25,474 nt of DNA from Gracilaria domingensis (taxonomy: Eukaryota > Rhodophyta > Florideophyceae > Gracilariales > Gracilariaceae), in contig VCMS01000476.1 in the NCBI GenBank assembly GCA_022539475.1, positions 44,937 through 70,410 on the forward strand, written 5' to 3'. Shown here one piece after another: positions 19,417 to 25,474 of the stretch. The notes under the pieces were generated by a model, which saw only the letters and a program-made list of their open reading frames with translations, was not told the origin of the DNA and did no database searches. Each line of letters begins with the position of its first letter. The stretch's first letter is position 1. A program made the translations under genes and the position numbers.

Positions 19417-20736
19417 TTAAGGAGTTAAATGCTTCCGCTTGTGCGGGCGTGAATGGGTCCAGTTTTGGTGGCTGACCTTTCGCAAGAGTGCGTTTAAGGG
19501 AGCCGCAATGTCCGAAAAGTTCGGCACGAACCGTCTGTAGACGTTGACCAGCCCTAAGAAGGAGCGTAATTCCGTTTGAGTCCGCGGTGCCTTCGCCTTG
19601 GCGAGTGATTTGACGCGAGCCTCCTCGATCATCAACCGTCCTGGACTGATGATGTGTCCAAGATACTTGACAGTATCGGTGAAGAATTCACACTTCCTCA
19701 GCTTGAGGGTTATACCTGCATTGCGCAGAGTGGTCATCACGTCCCTGACATGGGCGAGATGGTCGTCCAGGTTACTGGAGAACACGATAATATCGTCAAG
19801 GTAGACGAGACAAGTCCGCCACTTGAAGCGGTTCAACAAGATGTCGATTGCACGCTGGAAGGTAGCGGGGGCGTTGGTTAAGCCGAAAGGCATCCGCTTG
19901 AAGCGGTAACTGCCCGAGTGGCAAACGAACGCGGTCTTATCGCGGTCTTGCTCCCTAACGGGAACTTGCCAGTATCCCCAATTGGCGTCCAGTGCCGTGA
20001 ACACGGTAGCGTCACCGAGCGAATCGATACACTCGTCCATACGAGGGATGGGGTACGTATCTCTGATCGTCACGGCATTAAGCCGGCGGTAGTCGACACA
20101 GAACCTCCAGGTTCCGTCGGCTTTGAGTGCCAGTACAACTGGGGATGCCCATGGCGACTGGGCGTTTTCAATCACGCCTGCGTGGAGCATCTTATCCACT
20201 TGGAACTGTTCTTCTTCCCGAGCCTTCGGTCCTGCCCTGTAAGGAGGTTGCGCTATCGGACGCGTATTCGGCAGCAAATCGATACGGTGTTCCGTTGCAT
20301 TTATCTCTCCAAGAGAGCCATCCCACATTGTGGTAAACTCCCGTAACATGTCTCTCAGACGTTCACGGTGCGACTCCGGTACATGACCGAGATCAAGTTC
20401 CTCGAGCGCCTTCAAGGGGTCAACCTTGTCGTAGCTCGTGGGCTTGCGCTCTTCTGTCCCTGACACAGGGTTGGCTTCCGAGTCAGCCGGTAACTTCTCC
20501 GTTGCAACGGTAGTTGTACCCGCGAAAACAACCGCTTCCTCCCCCTCCTTAGATGGGGTGTCGTCTTCTTCGGAGGTAACTAATCCGAGGACATCGGCAG
20601 CCGTCATCTTCGTTGGGAGCATCGCGAGCGGGTGCGGTGTCACAGACCCAATGACTAGGTTCTTCACCAGATACTGGGGGGTACTGCCAAGGTTGGCAAC
20701 AAGTATCCGAAACGGAGTATCCGGTGTGACTTGCAC
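19417..20736 (-). CDS. Gypsy Pol: reverse transcriptase
   Basis: Conserved RT blocks in order: RIDLLPNTRPIAQPPYR, WASPVVLALKADGTWRFCVDYRRLN, YPIPRMDECIDSLGDATVFTALDANWGYWQV, FKRMPFGLTNAPATFQRAID and the catalytic CLVYLDDIIVFS, then KYLGHIIS and FLGLVNVYRRFVPNFS. Copies of this type usually make one polyprotein through to integrase. Here the last few dozen residues run out of frame before RNase H. The join to protease near 20800 is also out of frame. The Met given as the start is not meaningful, since translation would come from upstream. Confidence 0.95.
   Translation of the reverse strand: MQVTPDTPFRILVANLGSTPQYLVKNLVIGSVTPHPLAMLPTKMTAADVLGLVTSEEDDTPSKEGEEAVVFAGTTTVATEKLPADSEANPVSGTEERKPTSYDKVDPLKALEELDLGHVPESHRERLRDMLREFTTMWDGSLGEINATEHRIDLLPNTRPIAQPPYRAGPKAREEEQFQVDKMLHAGVIENAQSPWASPVVLALKADGTWRFCVDYRRLNAVTIRDTYPIPRMDECIDSLGDATVFTALDANWGYWQVPVREQDRDKTAFVCHSGSYRFKRMPFGLTNAPATFQRAIDILLNRFKWRTCLVYLDDIIVFSSNLDDHLAHVRDVMTTLRNAGITLKLRKCEFFTDTVKYLGHIISPGRLMIEEARVKSLAKAKAPRTQTELRSFLGLVNVYRRFVPNFSDIAAPLNALLRKVSHQNWTHSRPHKRKHLTP
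20535..20553 (-). promoter_or_regulatory. Internal polypurine-tract-like sequence 2
   Basis: On the minus strand it reads TCTAAGGAGGGGGAGGAAG. It shares TCTAAGGAGGGG with the copy at 17309-17327 and CTAAGGAG with the 3' tract. It lies within the region between protease and RT. A priming role is inferred only. Confidence 0.35.
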
Positions 20737-20830
20737 AACACCATTCGCGACAGCGATTGGTATTTCTCGTACAACGAGGGAAGAGGTTGAATAACCCGAA
20801 GACCGTGTTGGCGGGAATTAACTGACACCA

Positions 20831-21547
20831 TTACTTGGGACTCCGGCGGGATTGCGATCGACGCAGCGACGCGAAGCTTGGTGGACTCACGTGGAGCTGG
20901 TTGAGATTCCTGCCAGCAGGCAGAGGAACATGTTTCTTCGACGCACGCTTTAGCGGACGACGAACAATAGGGACGGACGAACCGTCCTCAAGTTCCACAC
21001 GCCTGAGGCGGGGTCTTATCGAATCTACAAACCTGTCGCAATAGTCACAACCCAAGATGATTGGGGCAGCTAATGACCGGCACACGATGAAGTCGACCTT
21101 CACCACATATGTTCCCAAACGCACGACTAAGCCGATTGTTCCCACCGTTGATAACGGGTTGTTGTTCGCATCTGCGACGTCCGGCAAGGTGCCGCTGCGC
21201 ATACGAGCCCGCAATGGCGGTGTTAGGAGCGATTCAACGATGAAGTTCGGACCTGCACCTGTGTCTAATACAGTCAGGTAACGCACCATAAACTGGGGGT
21301 CAAGGCCAAGGTCAGCGTATACCTTATAGTTACGCTTGGCCATCACCATGATTCTATCCGGGACCCGGTTATTCTTCACCCGTATCCACGGTCGACGCAA
21401 AACACGAAGGTGTTCCGAATCCGCGTCAGCGGCGTCTCTCCTCGAAAGGATTTTCACCGGGGAGCGAGGCGGTGACGCCTCGGCCGTCAACAGCCTCGAT
21501 CCTGAGGACGTCTCTCCCGAAAGGGAGACTCCCTCGTTTAGTTTCCC
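20831..21547 (-). CDS. Gypsy protease region, in the -1 frame relative to gag
   Basis: The aspartic protease active site is VLDTGAGPNFIVESLL, followed by VRLGTYVVKVDFIVCRSLAAPIILGCDYCDRFV, the paired second half of the fold. The reading is open, without a stop, from the gag slippery site at 21547 to 20831. No good start codon lies at its head, so synthesis as a Gag-Pro fusion is expected. The enzyme would cut Gag and Pol during particle maturation. The frame ends at 20831, short of RT, and a frame change lies in the 20736-20831 gap. Confidence 0.9.
   Translation of the reverse strand, partial: GKLNEGVSLSGETSSGSRLLTAEASPPRSPVKILSRRDAADADSEHLRVLRRPWIRVKNNRVPDRIMVMAKRNYKVYADLGLDPQFMVRYLTVLDTGAGPNFIVESLLTPPLRARMRSGTLPDVADANNNPLSTVGTIGLVVRLGTYVVKVDFIVCRSLAAPIILGCDYCDRFVDSIRPRLRRVELEDGSSVPIVRRPLKRASKKHVPLPAGRNLNQLHVSPPSFASLRRSQSRRSPK
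21504..21547 (-). promoter_or_regulatory. Probable -1 ribosomal frameshift signal at the gag end
   Basis: On the minus strand G GGA AAC (21547-21541) sits in the gag frame in the canonical X XXY YYZ register, and the gag TAA (21540-21538) follows at once. Slippage by -1 enters the protease frame, which is open. Starting 5 nt after the heptamer, GAGG (21535-21532) pairs with CCUC (21507-21504). Inside it CUCCC-UUUC-GGGAG (21527-21514) forms a tight hairpin. Confidence 0.75.
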
Positions 21548-23673
21548 TGGGCTTCCGCCTGCGGCGGCTGCTCAGGTTCCTCGGCAACGAGTGCATGGGC
21601 CCGTTGGCCGTGGGGTCCCGCATGAGCGGTGTTTTGATCGGCAACAACCTGTGGAGCAGGGCGTACCGGCTGTGCGGGGACATTCCGTTGTGGCGGAGCT
21701 GTCGTGACGGCATGTGAAAAGTCCGTCTTGGCACGCAGATACGACGTCATTGGGACGGATTGCTTCTCCTCAGGAGTGAGGGCCTCGTAGTTCACCGTAA
21801 CTTTGGCCATATCTCTCATGGAGAGTAGACACTGGGGCGAGATGTGACCATGCGTGTAGCAGACGTGACAGATTGCCAATCTATCACCCGTACGCGGGGC
21901 CGCATTTCGAGCATCGGTGAACCCTACCCGAGGTCGGGTGTCCTTCCATCCTGGCCGTTGAAAACGGGTTGCTCCGTTCGAGTACGGAATTCGAGGTCCG
22001 TGAACACGGTTGGCATCTGCGTAAAGCAGGGTGCCGTCTTGGGCCGTGTCGAAAGAAGCGTCCGTTGTCGACGGTAGTTCGGTCGTTGGAATGGAACCCA
22101 ACCCATCATGGGCAAGCTGTACGTTATCATACTCCCGTTGGGAGGCCTCATTCGCTATCAGCGACAAAGATGGGGATTTGTTCTCCATCATTAACGCCTT
22201 GGCGGACCTGATCCTAGTACTAGGGCCTCGTGCACGTAGTGCATCACCTTCCGCTCGAGCGTATTGGACCAACTCGATGTAGGTAACCTTCCGCTTATCC
22301 TCGCGGTAGCGGGCGACTAAGGTCTTGATAGCAGGATCCAGCCCATCCACGAACATCGTGCAGCGTTCCCCGACGGGGTAGACATTCCCACTGCGGTGGA
22401 AAGCCTTGTTCAGGCGTACCGAGTAATCGGTTTCGGTCTCTCCCTGACGCTGACGAGTGTCTCGCAAAGCGAGTATGGCATTCCCAATAGCATCATTGGT
22501 GGCGTATGACCTCAGCAGGTATTGAACTGCTTCGGGCCAGCAGGTAACTCCCTCCTCGGAGGCCCGTGAAGAGCTCCGCATGGAGTTGTACTGGTCCTCG
22601 GCCATACCACGTAAGAAATACGGTAACGCGATGTACGCTTGGCCTTCATTCATTCCGAGAATATCGGCTTCCGCTACGAAGCGGGCAAGAAAATCAAGCA
22701 CCAACACTGGGTCTTCTCCAGAAAAGGTCTGGTTACGAAGAGAGTTGCATGCGCTTGATGCAATCCTTGACTCTTCCCGTTCCACGGGGTGTACGATCCA
22801 GTGAGGAATCTTCCAAATGGTAGTACCGGTAAGACAATAACTTCCGATACATCGGGTTTGTCGGCTTCAGCTCCTTAAGGCCGGAGTGTTTCCGTCCTTT
22901 CGAACGAGCTCGAACGGCACCATGGGAGGCCGACGACCGCTTTGAGCGTAAATAGGCCCAGCGCGACGATCGTCCTCGGACGAGTCCGACAGTCGGAACC
23001 TTCCGAGCCATTCGGGTTGTCAGTCGACGTACTCGACGAGTCCGAGTCCTGGTCTTCTTCCTTGAACTTTCGCCTACGGCGAGACCTATCCCGACCAGTG
23101 TGCTTGTCGCGGTGCGACACGGCAACCGGCTCCGCCGGAGTGTTGAATCCTGCCATAGCAGCTTTTTCCAACGTCTCCAGACGCTCTCGAATCCGATCGA
23201 ATCGGGTCTCAACTCCTTCCACGAAGGCAGCGGGTCCTCCAAGACATTCCAACACAGTTTGACGTCGGACCGTAGGATACGGAGATCCTTGCGACATCCT
23301 TCACAGGAGCAGCCCTCACTTCATCGCGAAGGGACCTAAACTCTCCCATGAGGGAATCATGAGCTCCCAAAAGGGAATTGTGAGCAGCCCGCAAGATGCG
23401 AACCTGCTCTTCCAGGGTTATTCCCTGGGTGTTGTTGACCTTCTCCCGACGGGGTTATTGCACCGCGGCAGCGGACGTAGCCTGAACAGCAGGAGTGTGC
23501 CAGAAACGACCGGAGCTTCCGGAGTAGCACCATCCGTAGGAGGAATCAACGGGGAAAACGGAAGTGTCCGGCGTGCCGGTTGGGTGGACAGCCTCGAGGA
23601 CGGCCTGACCCAAGGGTCGATCCAGGGCGCACCGGGATCCTCGAAGGAGGTCGACTATCGGCGGGAGCACCAC
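21538..23673 (-). pseudogene. Gypsy Gag
   Basis: The C-terminal 415-residue frame (22785-21538) holds the capsid-like region (FSGEDPVLVLDFLARFVAEADI, YIALPYFLRGMAEDQ, ALRDTRQRQGETETDYSVRL, CTMFVDGLDPAIKTLV) and a zinc knuckle CHVCYTHGHISPQC (CX2CX4HX4C). Upstream pieces in other frames supply a basic/acidic Arg-Ser-Asp segment (RDRSRRRRKFKEEDQDSDS), a helix-prone stretch (FDRIRERLETLEKA) and an N-terminal part reaching back to about 23673, where the exact start is unclear. A TAA at 23455 and frame changes near 23290, 22985 and 22740 break it. It packages the element RNA. The old copy at 1-2001 is a relative. Confidence 0.85.
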
Positions 23674-23828
23674 CGTTGTGGGAACGACTGCGATGATCGC
23701 TGGCTCCGCATCCGAGGGCTTCCGAGATATCGGTATCCAGCGAACCGTTACACGGGAACTTCCAAGGGGAAACGAACCTCAAAGAGGGAATACACACGAG
23801 TGTCAAACCCTTCAATCTCCTAATCTTT

Positions 23829-23844
23829 CTAAGTCGGGAGACCA
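23829..23844 (-). promoter_or_regulatory. Primer binding site
   Basis: On the minus strand TGGTCTCCCGACTTAG lies 3 nt inside the 5' LTR. It is identical to the site at 2165-2180. It implies a tRNA primer ending CTAAGTCGGGAGACCA, not identified. From here to about 23673 is the leader, with no further feature seen. Confidence 0.88.
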
Positions 23845-23847
23845 CTT

Positions 23848-24626
23848 TGTAGTGCAACCCGTGAGCGGGAAAAGACACCACGAAGACGTTCGGGATCTTC
23901 CTCTACGGAGGGTAGCGAAGCGAACAGAGCCTCTCTGGAATGGCACAACGAGCCGGGTGTAAGACCGGGGCCAAACCGTCACGACGGGGCGATGAGAGTT
24001 GAAATAGAAAGGTGGAGCGGAGAAGGGAGTACCACGACACGTGGGTGTGCAATACCTCGGAAGAGGGTTGGAGGAAAGAAAGGGAAAAGGAAAAGGGAGC
24101 GAGAGCACCACGGGTGGGGCCTCGCGACAAGGTGACGAAGGATAACGGCGTACTGCCGGGGCTTTCCCTATACAGGGGCGAACGCGACAAACAGCGGTAA
24201 AACACTCCCACAGTTGGGTTCCTTTAGAGGACGCAAGGTGGATAAACGAACCGTGTCAACGGGGAGTCTCTCCGATTAGGAGTCGAGCACCGCCGAAGGC
24301 GTGAACGATTAGAGCCAAGACCCGTCAGTAGGGCCACCCTGGTTAGGGAACTTTACTGGGCGCGACGGCAGCGACGCCGGCGCGCTAAGTACTGTTCGCG
24401 CTAAAATTAATGAATAATATTAACTAAACATTCCACAAATTGTGGCAATTCTCCACGTGTAGTGGCCAACCTCCATGACTCACACACCGTGTCCCACGTG
24501 TCCGAACCATCTCGATGGCAACCACTAGTAACTACTAGTCATATACTGGTGTGTACCAGGCAAACCCGTAAACGGGAAATATGACTAAGTCCTGTCACAA
24601 TACTCATAGATGAGCGTTACACTTCA
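23848..24626 (-). repeat. Gypsy 5' LTR
   Basis: It is 779 bp and nearly identical to the left LTR. Its outer terminus reads TTACACTTCA instead of TTGCACTACA, so the terminal inverted repeat has decayed at two bases. It is followed by ATTGG (24627-24631). It would start and drive the gag-pol transcript on the minus strand. Confidence 0.95.
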
Positions 24627-24631
24627 ATTGG
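24627..24631. repeat. Target-site duplication ATTGG (right copy)
   Basis: It matches 12841-12845 and marks the other side of the gypsy insertion into copia gag. Confidence 0.95.
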
Positions 24632-25474
24632 TAGTGAGGCCCAAGAGTAGCCGACAACTGCTTTTCGAAGATAAGTAGTGCGAGAAGGTTCGTTTCGACA
24701 GTGCGCAGGACCATGTTCCGAAAGTTTGGCTATATCGCTTTCCAAAGACTCCAAAGCTTTGGCATTAGTGTCCGAGGATTTACGGTACGTGTTGAAACGG
24801 ATGTTATTTAGCTGATTTTCGACCCGTTTTTGTCGTGCAGTAGAATTATAGTGTACTTCCATCATTTCGTTGGCGGCGTTAATTGAGTTTACATTGGAAC
24901 GAATGTGCTGCAGGAAATGACGTTTAGCTTTGTCGCGAAGGACGTAGTGCATAAAGCCAAGGTGTTTATCAAGGGGAACTGCATAATCCTCTAAGGCGAG
25001 TTTGTACTCTCGGAAAAACTCCTGCAAAGATTCGCCCAAGGCTCCAGAGAATTTACAGTCGTTGTCTTTAAATCGCATGGAAATATTGTGGGCAAGTTTG
25101 GAGGAATTTGGGTGATGATGAATGTCTCCGGATCTCGCGTGGGTAGGCATATGAGGAGGTGGATGTCCGAGGAGAGATGGATTTCCAGAGGAGGGTTCAA
25201 TCAGCTGGAATGGGATGGGATTCCGCTGTTGATTAGGAAATGGTTGACCTTCGTCATTAGAAGGAGTAGGATTTTGTGACGATTGAATGGATCCCTGGGC
25301 TGACGCTCTATCTTCGTCGGATGTGTAAATTGTCTGAGCGAGGCGGTGTAATGTTCTTCCTGTAGAGTGATAGAAAATGCGTCCTCCAAGACGAATAACG
25401 AGTCGGGATAATGAACTGAACATGCCAATGTTTGATACCATCGCAGGACTGAAAAGAATATTTGGAGGGTAGTT
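24632..25474 (-). pseudogene. copia Gag, N-terminal part (partial)
   Basis: The frame is open to the window edge with an ATG at 25441-25439. After a Pro/Gln/Ser-rich stretch it shows a copia-type capsid region: GALGESLQEFFREYKLALEDYAV, KAKRHFLQHI and NEMMEVHYNSTARQKRVENQLNNI. This spacing, with a helix-rich middle and a basic end, is typical of Gag in copia elements. The gypsy insertion cuts it after SLPI, and coding continues in frame at 12840. On the minus strand TGGTATCA at 25440-25433 equals the first eight bases of the plant-type initiator-Met primer site. It overlaps the ATG, and the sequence beyond it does not match the end of the candidate 3' LTR, so I do not call it a PBS. Confidence 0.8.

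Larger units (their letters stand above)
12846..24626 (-). mobile_element. Ty3/gypsy chromovirus with an antisense gene (11.8 kb)
   Basis: It is bounded by 782- and 779-bp LTRs and ATTGG duplications. On the minus strand it reads: 5' LTR, PBS, gag, protease, RT, RNase H, integrase, linker, chromodomain, a 390-bp gap, an opposite-strand gene, polypurine tract, 3' LTR. RT before integrase and a C-terminal chromodomain place it in the chromovirus branch. By eye the LTRs differ at about 14 bases (13 of them transitions) and three single-base indels, close to 98% identity, so insertion was fairly recent. Even so, pol and gag carry several frame changes and two stops. Confidence 0.95.
8897..25474 (-). 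mobile_element. Ty1/copia retrotransposon, interrupted by the gypsy element
   Basis: The order of parts on the minus strand is Gag (24632-25474, resuming at 12840), zinc knuckle, protease, integrase, RT and RNase H (to 9178), then a candidate 3' LTR. Integrase preceding RT defines the copia superfamily. The gypsy element at 12846-24626 splits gag. The gag frame is continuous across the split when the insert and one ATTGG copy are ignored. The 5' LTR is outside the window. Inactivating lesions besides the insertion are a TGA at 12747 and frame changes near 12020 and 9650. Confidence 0.85.

Noticed and set aside
25433..25440. Initiator-Met-type primer binding site of the copia element
   Set aside because: Only eight bases match, it overlaps the gag ATG, and the sequence beyond it does not resemble the end of the candidate 3' LTR.

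Overview
The window is repeat-rich eukaryotic DNA made almost entirely of nested transposable elements. I recognise no ordinary host gene, rRNA or tRNA. The style of the Ty3/gypsy reverse transcriptase, RNase H and chromodomain polyprotein, together with copia, hAT and piggyBac relics, suggests an oomycete (Phytophthora-like). This host assignment is inference from family resemblance.

Layout. 1-2790: the 5' end of an old gypsy element on the minus strand (degenerate LTR, primer binding site, broken gag). A 353-bp inverted-repeat element (1448-1800) sits in its gag. About 2900-5808: a broken hAT transposase on the minus strand, split by a solo gypsy-type LTR (3877-4855) with a 5-bp ATAAT target duplication. 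5809-8295: a piggyBac-like element starting at TTAA, with a plus-strand transposase killed by stop codons. A minus-strand ORF (8222-8896) resembling the P2X7-receptor C-terminal-like family overlaps its 3' end. 8897 to the window end: a Ty1/copia element on the minus strand.

Inside the copia gag lies an 11.8-kb Ty3/gypsy chromovirus (12846-24626, minus strand) bounded by ATTGG duplications. Its LTRs differ at about 14 bases and three single-base indels by eye. It encodes gag with a zinc knuckle, protease, RT, RNase H, integrase, a long low-complexity linker and a C-terminal chromodomain.

Three things stand out in the gypsy element. First, a roughly 644-codon gene (13671-15604) lies on the opposite strand between pol and the 3' LTR; I cannot assign it to any family. 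Second, the gag stop codon directly follows a canonical -1 slippery heptamer with a stem-loop 5 nt downstream, which would route ribosomes into the protease frame. Third, the 3' polypurine tract core recurs twice inside pol. The copy is inactivated by several indels and stops, so these would operate only in an intact relative.

Order of events that can be read: the solo-LTR parent entered hAT, the gypsy entered the copia, and the small inverted-repeat element entered the old gypsy gag. Each junction rejoins a coding frame or resumes gag homology when the insert is ignored.
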